29,486 nt of DNA from an uncultured Bdellovibrionales bacterium (GCA_937903155.1 CALCZU010000039.1:1-29486), one strand, 5' to 3'. Positions 1 through 8,322 are shown, counted from the stretch's first letter. Translations and numbers: made by a program. Notes: a model not told the origin generated them from the letters alone.

Positions 1-97
1 CCGCGGCAACCTTTGTGTGCTGAACTGGGAAGGTTGCCGCGGGTGCTACGCACCCCTCGCAATGACGGATGTTAGATCTTTTCATCCTCGCAATGAC
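1..97. repeat. Truncated dispersed inverted repeat at contig start
   Basis: The window begins inside an inverted repeat. Bases 1-13 pair perfectly with 30-42 around a loop at 14-29, and the sequence continues rightwards as the outer half of the element (43-67), ending in the tip CTCGCAATGACG. A second copy of the tip, CCTCGCAATGAC, lies at 86-97, 31 bp after the first at 55-66. The near-intact version of this element is at 3174-3263 and has almost the same loop. Starting a contig inside a repeat is typical of a short-read assembly break, so the left arm is probably missing for technical reasons. Confidence 0.85.
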
Positions 98-177
98 TAG
101 GACGCGTCACATTCTCTTATTGACGCAATAAAACAATTCAGGTGAAGTTGCCAAAAATCATGTCTGAGGGGGAAAAA

Positions 178-1623
178 ATGGCAATTAAACCTGGAAAACT
201 TCTTATCAATAATGAGTGGTCGGATGCGCAAAGCGGCAAACGTTTTGACGTGATGAATCCATCCACCGAAACCAAAATCACCGATTGCGCCGAAGGCGAC
301 AAAGCCGATATCGACCGTGCCGTCACCGCCGCACGCCGTGCGTTTGAAGAAGGCCCCTGGAAAAAAATGTTTGCCCGCGAACGCGGAGTGCTTCTAAGAC
401 GCCTCGCCGTACTCCTCGAGAAAAACAAAGCCGAGTTCGCCGAACTCGAAACTTTGAATAACGGAAAACCAATTAGCGAAACGACCAACGCCGATCTTCC
501 TCTGGCGATTCAATGCTTAGACTATTACGCAAGCCAAGCCGACAAACTGAATGGTCAAACCATTCCCGTCAGCGGAAATTTTTTAAACTACACTTTGCGC
601 GAACCCATGGGAGTCGTCGGACAAATTATTCCCTGGAATTTTCCGCTCCTAATGGCCGCCTGGAAACTAGGCCCGGCACTCGCTTCGGGTTGTACGGTCG
701 TTTTAAAACCGGCAGAACAAACGCCTCTCACAGCACTGCGCTTAGGAGAATTGATTTTAGAAGCCGGCTTTCCTCCAGGCGTTGTGAACATCGTCACGGG
801 TTACGGGCCGACGGCAGGAGCTGCCCTCGCAACTCATATGGACGTCGATAAAGTTGCGTTTACCGGATCGACCGAAGTCGGTAAAAAAATTATGGCGATG
901 GCAGCGAGTAGCAACTTAAAACGCGTCTCGCTTGAATTGGGTGGTAAAGCTCCCAATATCGTATTCGCAGACTGCGATATCGACGCTGCGGTTGACGGTC
1001 AGATGAAAGGGATTTTCTTTAATCAAGGCGAAGTCTGCTGCGCGGGTTCGCGTCTTTTTATCGAAGACAAAATCAAGACCGAATTTATTTCAAAACTGAA
1101 AGCCAAAGCGGAAAAGCTTGTGATTGGCGATCCGATGGATCCTAAAACACAGATGGGCGCTCAAGTTTCTGAAGAACAATTCAAAAAAATCTTAGGCCAT
1201 ATCGAAACCGGAAAAGCTGAAGGCGCCAATGTCGTCACAGGCGGCGTGCGTGCCACTTCAAAAGGTTACTTCTTAAAGCCGACCGTTTTTGAAAACGTCA
1301 ATAATTCGATGACGATTGCTCGAGAAGAGATTTTTGGACCCGTCGTCTGCGCGATTGAGTTCAAAGATATGAATGATCTCAAGCGGCAAGCCAATGACAC
1401 CATCTATGGTCTCTCGGCCGGAGTTTGGACACGCGATATTTCTAAAGCGCACCGAATGGCGAAAGAAATCAAAGCCGGTACGATCTGGATTAATTGCTAT
1501 AACTGTTTTGATTCCGCTTCTCCTTTCGGAGGATTCAAACAAAGTGGATTCGGAAGAGAGCTCGGCGAACAAGCGCTCGAACTCTACACTCAAGTGAAAT
1601 CGGTTTGGGTTTCGCTCGACTAG
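178..1623 (+). CDS. NAD(P)+-dependent aldehyde dehydrogenase
   Basis: A full-length cytosolic aldehyde dehydrogenase of 481 residues, which oxidises an aldehyde to the carboxylic acid with NAD(P)+. The general-base glutamate is in the ELGGK motif (Glu253). The active-site motif GEVCCAGS places the catalytic cysteine at Cys287 by the PROSITE pattern. The cofactor-side motif GSTEVG lies near residues 229-234 and the C-terminal SPFGGFKQSG motif is present. It belongs to the broad betaine/retinal-type ALDH family and the substrate cannot be read from sequence. The frame is open from a GTG at 142, but the ATG at 178 is preferred: GAGGGGG sits five bases upstream and the protein then begins at the usual family position. 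It stands alone; the next gene starts 38 bp downstream. Confidence 0.93.
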   Translation: MAIKPGKLLINNEWSDAQSGKRFDVMNPSTETKITDCAEGDKADIDRAVTAARRAFEEGPWKKMFARERGVLLRRLAVLLEKNKAEFAELETLNNGKPISETTNADLPLAIQCLDYYASQADKLNGQTIPVSGNFLNYTLREPMGVVGQIIPWNFPLLMAAWKLGPALASGCTVVLKPAEQTPLTALRLGELILEAGFPPGVVNIVTGYGPTAGAALATHMDVDKVAFTGSTEVGKKIMAMAASSNLKRVSLELGGKAPNIVFADCDIDAAVDGQMKGIFFNQGEVCCAGSRLFIEDKIKTEFISKLKAKAEKLVIGDPMDPKTQMGAQVSEEQFKKILGHIETGKAEGANVVTGGVRATSKGYFLKPTVFENVNNSMTIAREEIFGPVVCAIEFKDMNDLKRQANDTIYGLSAGVWTRDISKAHRMAKEIKAGTIWINCYNCFDSASPFGGFKQSGFGRELGEQALELYTQVKSVWVSLD

Positions 1624-1661
1624 TTTTTAATTTTTTTTAAACAACAACAAGGACAATACAA

Positions 1662-2210
1662 ATGAAAAATAAACTCTTATCAATCCTCATGCTTGCGAGC
1701 TTGGTCTCGGCCGTTTCGATGGCTGCTCCGAGGCACATTGCAAATACCAACATGGAAACTTCGGGACATAACATTGGACTTGGGATCACAAGCTTTGGCG
1801 GGTCCAACGCCATTGCTTCTCCTGCTCTCAGTTTCAATTTAGAATTCGGAGCCTTGCACTCGTTGCAAGCTTTCACGGCAATTACTAACTCGGATCCTTT
1901 CGAATTCAGTCTCGGATCGATCTATCGTTACACGCTTTTCGGAACTCGTAATCTCGGATGGCATGTGGGAGCGGGATTTAATTTAGGAACCGCCGCGAGT
2001 GCCGCAACCTTGCTAGGAACGAGCACCAGCTTTTACATGAACTTGCTTTTACCTGTTACAGGGTTTCAGTTCAATTTGGGAGGAGCACTCTCTAACGTAA
2101 AAGTGAGTTTTGATGGAGGACTGGTGATGCACCTCACTCCTTCTCCGTTCAAAATGTTCTTAACGCCTCTCAGCGGATTATTAGGCGCGTCAATTCATTA
2201 CTTCTTCTAA
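1662..2210 (+). CDS. Small exported protein, probable outer-membrane barrel
   Basis: A 182-residue protein of no family I recognise. It begins with a clear Sec signal peptide (basic MKNK, a hydrophobic run, then the small-residue stretch SMAAP near residue 20). The mature part is rich in Gly, Ser, Leu and aromatic residues arranged in short alternating strands, and it ends in Tyr-Phe-Phe, which fits an outer-membrane beta barrel. It has no cysteine after the signal peptide, so it is not a lipoprotein. An AAGGACA ribosome binding site lies about 8 bases before the ATG. It sits 38 bp after the aldehyde dehydrogenase and 67 bp before another barrel-like gene. Barrel topology is inferred from composition and the C-terminal aromatic residue. 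Confidence 0.7.
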   Translation: MKNKLLSILMLASLVSAVSMAAPRHIANTNMETSGHNIGLGITSFGGSNAIASPALSFNLEFGALHSLQAFTAITNSDPFEFSLGSIYRYTLFGTRNLGWHVGAGFNLGTAASAATLLGTSTSFYMNLLLPVTGFQFNLGGALSNVKVSFDGGLVMHLTPSPFKMFLTPLSGLLGASIHYFF

Positions 2211-2235
2211 TACGACGCAGCTGACCTTTTTAAAC

Positions 2236-2274
2236 GTTTTCCCTCAGAGTTCCGATAAGAACCTGAGGGAAAAC
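2236..2274 (+). promoter_or_regulatory. Hairpin that buries the ribosome binding site of the next gene
   Basis: GTTTTCCCTCAG (2236-2247) is perfectly complementary to CTGAGGGAAAAC (2263-2274), and inside it GTTC (2249-2252) pairs with GAAC (2259-2262). This gives 16 base pairs with one bulged A (2248) and a six-base loop. The Shine-Dalgarno sequence GAGGG (2265-2269) is entirely in the 3' arm and the ATG is at 2278, so the folded RNA would block initiation. No T-run follows, so it does not look like a terminator. A thermometer-like switch, a protein-bound translational operator or a relic are all possible. Confidence 0.6.
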
Positions 2275-2277
2275 ACT

Positions 2278-3129
2278 ATGAAAATCTTCTTATTTTCCGC
2301 ATTCGCAGGCACTCTTCTCCACGCATCCGTCGTTCTCCAAGTTGGAAGAGATGGTCGATTTATTCAAGTCAGCCAAGACGCGGGAAATCCTTGGAGACAA
2401 GACGAAAACCTCTGTATCTATAAAAAAGAGAAAAAGATTAATTGCGGAAGCGTTGCAAAAGCAGATGAGAAGTCCGCAGTTGTTAGACTTCTCCGACCGA
2501 CGAAACTTATCGCCAAAGGTGATAGTGTCAGACTTTCGGATCCTTCTTCTCGAAACCCTCGCGAATCAGTCTCCATCGGAATTTTAGCGGGCGCCAATCT
2601 CGGAAGTATTTCTTTAAAAGACTCTACCTCAATGACCTTAGGCGGTGCGACTTCGTACGCGGCGGGAGCAGCAATCGATTTTCCCCTCTCGGAAAGTTTT
2701 TCTTTTGAAGCGGATTTGATGTATTCGAAAAAGAATTCCACCATCAGCGGATTGATTGGAAGTGATCCTTACACAAGCACCCTGAGCTATGCTTATCTCG
2801 AATTGCCGCTGCTTTTAAAAGCCAAATTCAACTTTGGAGTGATTCGTCCCTTTTTCGTATTAGGTCCCTATGTTTCTTTTTTAATGTCCGGAACTCAGAC
2901 TTTTCAGTTTTCGGGGACGACTTCGACGACGGATCTGAAGTCGGTCACAAATAGTTTAGACTACGGCCTTACTTTTGGCGTTGGCTTCGACATCAAAGTG
3001 TCTGACAGCGTTTACATCACCGCAACCGGTCGCTACGGCCTCGGAATCGCCGATATCGACGCCACAAACGAAACGCCCGCGAATCTCCGAGTCATCCAAG
3101 CCCTCGCCGGCCTCCGCTTTTCGCTTTAA
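2278..3129 (+). CDS. Outer-membrane beta-barrel protein (PorT/OMP_b-brl-like)
   Basis: A 283-residue predicted outer-membrane protein. A short signal peptide (MKIFLFSAFAGTLLHAS) leads into a soluble N-terminal part (about residues 20-95) that contains two cysteines (LCIYKKEKKINCGS) able to form a disulfide. From about residue 100 to the end come repeated amphipathic strands with Gly and aromatic residues (SIGILAGANLG, SFEADLMYS, YLELPLLLKAKF, GVIRPFFVLGPYVSF, LDYGLTFGVGFDIKV, ITATGRYGLG), and the chain ends GLRFSL. This resembles the porin-like outer-membrane barrel families of eight to ten strands. The function is unknown. Its ribosome binding site is GAGGG at 2265-2269, inside the hairpin described at 2236-2274. 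Confidence 0.75.
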   Translation: MKIFLFSAFAGTLLHASVVLQVGRDGRFIQVSQDAGNPWRQDENLCIYKKEKKINCGSVAKADEKSAVVRLLRPTKLIAKGDSVRLSDPSSRNPRESVSIGILAGANLGSISLKDSTSMTLGGATSYAAGAAIDFPLSESFSFEADLMYSKKNSTISGLIGSDPYTSTLSYAYLELPLLLKAKFNFGVIRPFFVLGPYVSFLMSGTQTFQFSGTTSTTDLKSVTNSLDYGLTFGVGFDIKVSDSVYITATGRYGLGIADIDATNETPANLRVIQALAGLRFSL

Positions 3130-3173
3130 ATAAAACTTACAAGCTACCTTCTTCCGTCACCGGGAAAGGGCCC

Positions 3174-3263
3174 CGTCATTGCGAGCGTGCGTAGCACGCG
3201 CGGCAACCTTTGTGCGCAGAACTGGGAAGGTTGCCGCGCGTGCTACGCACGCTCGCAATGACG
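3174..3263. repeat. Perfect 37-bp inverted repeat (CGTCATTGCGAG family)
   Basis: The left arm at 3174-3210 and the right arm at 3227-3263 are perfect reverse complements over 37 bases, with a 16-base loop at 3211-3226. The tips read CGTCATTGCGAG. The interior carries the smaller palindrome GTGCGTAGCAC, then CGCGGCAACCTT next to the loop. The truncated copy at position 1 has nearly the same loop. It lies between the convergent ends of the barrel gene and the FHA/TPR gene and could also act as a transcript-end structure. Similar tips recur at 12671 and 17103, so this is a dispersed family; no transposase lies nearby. Confidence 0.92.
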
Positions 3264-3287
3264 ATGTTTTGCTATGCGAATGAGTTA

Positions 3288-5351
3288 CTACTGGTACTGA
3301 TCCAGCTTCTTCAATACCTTATCGTAATACGGGTCGCCCTGGCGGACGTAGTTCTTTGCGCGAGTCCAATACTGTTTCGCTTCTTCGAGACGATTCATGC
3401 TCTCTAAGATATAGCCGTGGATATACGCTTCCTTTGCGAGGCGATTCAATTGCTTCTTCGCCTTATCTAAAATCTCTTTCGCTTCTTCAAACATCGGATC
3501 TTTCTTCACCATCTCTTCCGCGATATCACGGCAGGAATTGTAATCCCCTTCGCCATACTTCTCTTTGGCGTTAATCAAAAACGGCTCAAACTCTTCGCGA
3601 ATTTTCAATTTCGAATTATCAATCAGCTGTTTCGCTTCATTGAGGTAACTTGTCTCGCCTTTTAATTCGATTTTTCTAATCTCTTCAGCCTGCTTAATCG
3701 TTTCGTAATACTTTTTCTCCGTGAAAGCGTTCACCGCTTTTTCAAATAGCTCTTTCACTTTATCTTTTTTATCCTGCTCAGCATCTCTCTCCGGCGGAAC
3801 ATCTTCGATATTTCGAATCTTAAGTTCTGTCGCTCTTAGCCCCTTAATAGCGAGTTCGTTTCGAGGATCCAGCGCAATCGCCGAGTTAAACGCTTCCGCG
3901 GCTCTATCAAAGTCACCTTCTTTTAAATACTGGATTCCATCTTCAAGATAAAACTTTAAGTCCTTCGCAAGACCCTCTTTAGCATCTTGTTGCGCCTGTT
4001 CGGCACGTTTGAGTTTCAATTTCTTCTCGTACTGCTCCGAGAGATCACGTGAATTTTTGTAATACGGAAGTAAATCATGGATCTTCTTCAAGTGAGCCAG
4101 CGAAGATTCTAAGTTATCTCTCCCCGCATCCGCTAAAGCCGAATTATAGTGGCCTTCAACCGACCGTTGCATCTCAGGCGTTAAATCCGAATACTCTTTG
4201 GGTAACTGAGCCGGCAACTTAATGAGCTTTTGATCCGCAGATTTAGAAGCCTCTTGCGCCGTCGCCTCAACACCAGCTTTCTCTTTATTTTCGGGCAACA
4301 TCGCAAGCACGATCACGAGCGCTAAGACTGCAACAAGTCCGACTCGGATCATTTTCGTTCTTTTCGCTTTAGAATCTTGCGGTTTTTGATCAGGTAAAAT
4401 CGGTGGAACCGCTGCGAGCTCAGGTCGCATATCGAGCTGCACGGATTTCGTATCCTGACTGCCCGGCTGCATGAGCGCGCCGCCCATTTTCGGATCATGA
4501 ATGCCTAAATCTAAGATCAAAAATTTAATCTTACTTTCGCCAAGCTCAATCACGTCAAAACTGCTTAATGGATGCTCGAGAATGCGCATGCCGTTGACAT
4601 AGGTTCCGTTACGGCTATTCAGATCCATCACTCGATAACCCAAACCACTTTTCACAATCTTCGAGTGCTTTCGGGAAAGTCTTTCGTCATCGATGAAAAG
4701 ATCGGCTTTACGGCTACGACCTAAAGTGATCTCAAACGCCTCAATCGGAATTTCTTCCCCTTTTCGAGGGCCGTCTGTAAAAATCAATCGCGCGACCAAA
4801 GGTTTTTGCTCAACTTCGGTCTGCTCTTTTAAAGCCAAGCTTCCAATCGAGGATTGGCCTCGCTCGTTCGGAGCTTTTTCACGGAAAGGTAAGACATTGG
4901 TCGCAGCAGGAGCCTCGTCGGGAGCCGCTTCAGGCGATTCCTCAGCCGCTTTAAAAAAGTCATTCTGTTCTTCTGCAGGCGGCGCTTCTTCGCTCTCCGC
5001 CATCGGTTCGGCTTCTGCATTCTCCGGAGCCGCATCGACAGGCGGAGCAGAATCTAAACGCTCTCCATGAAAAATGATGACCTTGTAAGTTCCTACGGTG
5101 AGCGTATCGCCGTCTTTAATCTCAGCGGTTTCAACCCGTTCATTATTAATTTTCACACGACCCGCATGACTCATATTGGTCATGTACACCGAGCTACTTG
5201 TTACTCGGAGCTCTAAATGACTGCGGCTAATGCTATCGCCATCTAAAATAATATCGCAAAACTCAGAACGGCCTAAACGATAACTGCCTTCAGAGAAAAT
5301 TTTCTCCAACGTCATTTCATCATTTAAGTAAACTTTTACGGTGATTTTCAC
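3288..5351 (-). CDS. Membrane protein with two FHA domains and a TPR-rich C-terminus
   Basis: A 687-residue protein with two forkhead-associated (phosphothreonine-binding) domains. FHA1 (about residues 23-90) keeps Gly-Arg and Ser-Arg-Ser-His but has SHAG where the usual Asn-Gly belongs, so its binding may be altered. FHA2 (about 207-280) has the full set: GRS, SRKH and NSRNGTYVNG. An Ala/Glu/Pro-rich linker joins them. One membrane segment lies at about 335-352 (MIRVGLVAVLALVIVLAMLP), followed by helical TPR-like repeats to the end (for example the segment containing FDRAAEAFNSAIALDPRN). The expected topology is FHA in the cytoplasm and TPRs in the periplasm. The start is a GTG overlapping the previous gene's stop (GTGA), a sign of translational coupling. 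As the last gene of a tadC operon it probably links a phospho-signal to Tad secretion or pilus assembly; that role is inferred. Confidence 0.88.
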   Translation of the reverse strand: MKITVKVYLNDEMTLEKIFSEGSYRLGRSEFCDIILDGDSISRSHLELRVTSSSVYMTNMSHAGRVKINNERVETAEIKDGDTLTVGTYKVIIFHGERLDSAPPVDAAPENAEAEPMAESEEAPPAEEQNDFFKAAEESPEAAPDEAPAATNVLPFREKAPNERGQSSIGSLALKEQTEVEQKPLVARLIFTDGPRKGEEIPIEAFEITLGRSRKADLFIDDERLSRKHSKIVKSGLGYRVMDLNSRNGTYVNGMRILEHPLSSFDVIELGESKIKFLILDLGIHDPKMGGALMQPGSQDTKSVQLDMRPELAAVPPILPDQKPQDSKAKRTKMIRVGLVAVLALVIVLAMLPENKEKAGVEATAQEASKSADQKLIKLPAQLPKEYSDLTPEMQRSVEGHYNSALADAGRDNLESSLAHLKKIHDLLPYYKNSRDLSEQYEKKLKLKRAEQAQQDAKEGLAKDLKFYLEDGIQYLKEGDFDRAAEAFNSAIALDPRNELAIKGLRATELKIRNIEDVPPERDAEQDKKDKVKELFEKAVNAFTEKKYYETIKQAEEIRKIELKGETSYLNEAKQLIDNSKLKIREEFEPFLINAKEKYGEGDYNSCRDIAEEMVKKDPMFEEAKEILDKAKKQLNRLAKEAYIHGYILESMNRLEEAKQYWTRAKNYVRQGDPYYDKVLKKLDQYQ

Positions 5352-6385
5352 GGTGAAACCCCCGTGGATTCTTTGAGTTGTTTAGCATTCTCAATAAAAT
5401 CCTTACAGGAGCGAGCCGAAGGATGCTCCGGATTATGCGTCAAGTACGCAATCACTTCGCGACAATAAAAAATCGCGCGATCATACTGCATCGTCTGATA
5501 GGCCTGAATCGCCATCTCACGGTTGCGTTTAGCAGCTTCTTCCGTTTGATGGACGGATAAATCGAGATAGTACTGTGCGAGCGGATGGCGAGAAGACAGA
5601 ATGAGCGCGTTTCTGAAATTATCAATCGCTCTTTGGTAATTCTTATTCGAGTGCTCTCTTAAACCCATTCTAAAATACTGCTCTGAAGTTAAAAGAGTTG
5701 AATCTTTCAAATCGGGATTCGCAAGCTTTTTTGAGGTACTTTCAATTGGATCTTCTAAGGTCGAATCTCGGCCCTGTTTTTTCAAGCCTGAAACGATTTC
5801 GGGTTTTTGCGAAAACTCGACTTTTGTCTCGTCTTTTGCAATTTCCTTTTTGACTTCATCCTTTTTCTCATCGGATTGATTCATGTAAACGACTAAAAGA
5901 ACTAAACCCACACCACCATAAATCAATAATCGCTTATTGGGCGCTTGCTTGGTTGAAGGAACCGAAGGCTTCTTATTAAAAAGTTTCGCGAGCAGCGAGT
6001 TCGAAGGGGCTTTCTCGACCACCGCCGCCGAGTTTTTATTTCCTTCGCCATCTTCGTACTGAACACCGTAGTAGCGGAATCCGAAGTTTCCAATCTGAAT
6101 GGAATCGCCATTATGAAGAGGGGCGGCCTCAACGCGCGCGCCATTGACGAATACTCCGTTTTTACTGTCGTTATCAAAAATCAGATAGCCCAATTCGCCA
6201 TTTTTTTCGATAAAGGCATGGGTTCTCGAAACCGATTCGCTCGGCAAAACAATATCACACTCGTCTACGCGCCCAATGGTCATGCGCTCTTTGTAGATCT
6301 CAAACTTCTGCCCCTGACCCACTCCTGAAATCTGCTCCAGGCGGGAAACCGTATCGAGGCTCTGAATTGTGTTCTGTTTAAGCAC
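5348..6385 (-). CDS. FHA domain protein with one membrane helix and a TPR-like region
   Basis: A 345-residue protein. Its FHA domain (about residues 35-107) has all key residues: GR (38-39), SRTH (53-56) and NDSKNG with Asn76-Gly77. A linker is followed by one membrane segment at about 152-168 (RLLIYGGVGLVLLVVY), then a charged stretch and TPR-like helices (about 225-320; YQRAIDNFRNALILSSRHP is a clear repeat). The layout mirrors the 3288-5351 gene, with a cytoplasmic phosphopeptide reader and a periplasmic scaffold. Translation starts at a GTG that overlaps the stop of the upstream FHA gene by eight bases, and its own stop overlaps the next GTG by four bases, so the three FHA proteins are probably made in fixed proportion. 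Confidence 0.87.
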   Translation of the reverse strand: MLKQNTIQSLDTVSRLEQISGVGQGQKFEIYKERMTIGRVDECDIVLPSESVSRTHAFIEKNGELGYLIFDNDSKNGVFVNGARVEAAPLHNGDSIQIGNFGFRYYGVQYEDGEGNKNSAAVVEKAPSNSLLAKLFNKKPSVPSTKQAPNKRLLIYGGVGLVLLVVYMNQSDEKKDEVKKEIAKDETKVEFSQKPEIVSGLKKQGRDSTLEDPIESTSKKLANPDLKDSTLLTSEQYFRMGLREHSNKNYQRAIDNFRNALILSSRHPLAQYYLDLSVHQTEEAAKRNREMAIQAYQTMQYDRAIFYCREVIAYLTHNPEHPSARSCKDFIENAKQLKESTGVSP

Positions 6386-7967
6386 CTAATTTCACCGTAA
6401 TTAAAATAAATCGGATTTCATTCGCTTGATTCTTGTGGCCGACGGCCATCAATGTGCGGTTAGTCCCGTTGATATCCAACGTAACCTGTTGAACCTCCCC
6501 AAGCGAGCGGATGACATTCTCCGCTAAATCAATCGAGGTTCCCGCAAAACTTTGGTCTTTACAGGCATCACTGATATTTTGATTCATGGCGTACTGGCCA
6601 CGTAACCCCACCAGATCTTCCATGTTCTTCGAAACGTATTTCACTTGTTTCTCAGCACTTAAAACTAAAAATGCATCCGAACTGCCCGCTTCAAACTCAC
6701 CGACTGCGGTAAGGTAAGCGTTGTCTTCACCTTCAGGATCGCTCGAACCGACTGCACCCAGTTTTCCACCTGAAGCATTTTTGAGTCGGCCTACAGCAAA
6801 GTTCATTACCGTTGCCAGTCCTTCAAGCTCTTTCCACTTCGCAGAACTTTCGATCGTAATATCTTCGCCCTTCAGCGCTCCATCCAATTGCTCTTGTAAT
6901 TTTGCAACGGGTGCCGAAACCATCTTAAAGATGGTTAAATAGGCCATTAGAGACAAGAAGACCGAGAACATAATCGCTTCTACTAAAGGTTCATAAATCT
7001 GAGTGATACTATTCGGTGTTTTGAAATTTGCGACAATCACAGCGTAAGGAGCTGGAAGTTCCTTATCGGTCACAACGGCATCGGGGTTGTAAAACGGAAT
7101 CGCTTGAGCAATCACATAGGTCGAACTATCGCCTCGTTGTTCTGAAATATAAGTCTCTTTGCTTTTTAAAACTTTATTGATCGCCGCATCCGCGTAGGTA
7201 TCGGTCACGGACCGATTAAAAAATTTCGTAGGCGCAAGAACTGTTTTATTCTGCGCTTCGACAATATAACAATCGAGAAAGCCTTCCGATTTTTCGACGA
7301 CATCGGTTGTCAGTTTTGTCGCATCATTAATTTTTGAAAGAATTCGATAGTTTTCACGCACCTCTTGACTCAATACACTGTGAGCGCGTCCAAGCGCTTC
7401 CTTCGTTGTCACGTTTTGGCCCCAACGAACAAGCGGAATGATACTTAAAAGCACCGAAAGAATGAGCGTCACTCCAAGAATTCCCGCTAAAATCATTCGC
7501 CAATCGTAGAGTTTTAAGACTTCTAAGAAAGGAACGAAAACTCTTTCTTCCAGAATCTGGACTGCGTTCTTCTTCTCAGGCGTTGGCGCCACTTCTTCTT
7601 GCGGGCTCGACTGATAATCCAAATCCATCGCAAGATTTCCGTCGACGCTCGCCGCTTCGCTTTTCGGTCGAGGAAGAACTTTGCGGTTCGAGGCAAAACG
7701 GATTTCGAAATCCGCAATGGTCACGACATCGCCTTTTCCAAAACGTTGCTTTTTAATTAAAATGCCGTTGACGAAAATTCCATTCGAAGAACCTGCGTCC
7801 ACAATCGCCGCTTTGTCGTCTTTAATGACTAAATGTGCGTGAATTTTCGAAACTTGGGTGCTTTTTAATCGTACTTTTGCAGACGCATCCCGGCCCACCT
7901 TATGGGTACCCTCAGGAAGATCCAAAGTCTCAAGGACTTCGCCGTTTTGTACGATTTCAAACTTCAA
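6378..7967 (-). CDS. FHA domain sensor-like protein with two membrane helices
   Basis: A 529-residue protein. The N-terminal FHA domain (about residues 22-92) carries GR (25-26), VSKIH (Ser40, His43) and SSNGIFVNG (Asn62-Gly63). A first membrane segment lies at about 158-180 and a second near 325-348. Between them is a periplasmic domain of about 145 residues that could bind a ligand. After the second segment comes a HAMP-like coil and a PAS-like C-terminal domain (about 425-529, with SSDAFLVLSAEKQVKYVSKNM). There is no kinase or cyclase domain. The start is TTG at 7967, one base after the DUF192 stop, with GGAG nine bases upstream inside the previous gene. The design suggests a sensor reporting envelope state to the FHA/Tad machinery, which is inference. 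Confidence 0.82.
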   Translation of the reverse strand: MKFEIVQNGEVLETLDLPEGTHKVGRDASAKVRLKSTQVSKIHAHLVIKDDKAAIVDAGSSNGIFVNGILIKKQRFGKGDVVTIADFEIRFASNRKVLPRPKSEAASVDGNLAMDLDYQSSPQEEVAPTPEKKNAVQILEERVFVPFLEVLKLYDWRMILAGILGVTLILSVLLSIIPLVRWGQNVTTKEALGRAHSVLSQEVRENYRILSKINDATKLTTDVVEKSEGFLDCYIVEAQNKTVLAPTKFFNRSVTDTYADAAINKVLKSKETYISEQRGDSSTYVIAQAIPFYNPDAVVTDKELPAPYAVIVANFKTPNSITQIYEPLVEAIMFSVFLSLMAYLTIFKMVSAPVAKLQEQLDGALKGEDITIESSAKWKELEGLATVMNFAVGRLKNASGGKLGAVGSSDPEGEDNAYLTAVGEFEAGSSDAFLVLSAEKQVKYVSKNMEDLVGLRGQYAMNQNISDACKDQSFAGTSIDLAENVIRSLGEVQQVTLDINGTNRTLMAVGHKNQANEIRFILITVKLGA

Positions 7968-7968
7968 G

Positions 7969-8322
7969 TTAAAAAACTCCTTCTAATGATAAAGTATCTC
8001 CCAGCTCGATTCCGAGCGTGCGCGCACGATTCGCTGCAAATTCCACAACGTGTTTTGCTCCCTTTTGAGGGAAGAGAAGTCTCCAAGGTTTCAACGAAGA
8101 AAAGACCTGAACAACCTTTCCTTCATTTGAAACAAAAACCACATCAATGGGCATCCGCATAAAAAACGTGTGAATGGAATTGCATTTTGGAAAGGCAACG
8201 GCTTCATCTTCTGGCAAATGCTTTTTGCCCATGAGCCCCATGAAGCGTGGGAAGAACGTTTCGGCAAGTTTGCAGCTTGCAATCAAAATGCTTTCTCCTT
8301 TTTTAAGTTTCATTTCACGCAT
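7969..8322 (-). CDS. DUF192 family protein
   Basis: A 117-residue protein matching the DUF192 family, which is small, beta-rich and of uncertain function. Recognisable blocks are RFMGLMGKKHLPEDEAVAF, FFMRMPIDVVFV and VVQVFSSLKPWRL, followed by GAKHVVEF and GIELGDTL. Many family members have an exported N-terminus; this one has none, so it is probably cytoplasmic. Its ATG overlaps the tadC stop by one base (TAATG), and the FHA gene starts one base after its own stop, so it is locked into the tad/FHA operon by translational coupling. That context hints at a secretion- or pilus-related job, but no catalytic residues point to one. Confidence 0.85.
   Translation of the reverse strand: MREMKLKKGESILIASCKLAETFFPRFMGLMGKKHLPEDEAVAFPKCNSIHTFFMRMPIDVVFVSNEGKVVQVFSSLKPWRLLFPQKGAKHVVEFAANRARTLGIELGDTLSLEGVF

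Noticed and set aside
142..177. Upstream GTG start for the aldehyde dehydrogenase
   Set aside because: No ribosome binding site, while the ATG at 178 has GAGGGGG at the right distance and the family-typical N-terminus.
2236..2274. Terminator for the gene ending at 2210
   Set aside because: The hairpin is followed by CTATGAAAATC, not a T-run, and its 3' arm holds the next gene's ribosome binding site.
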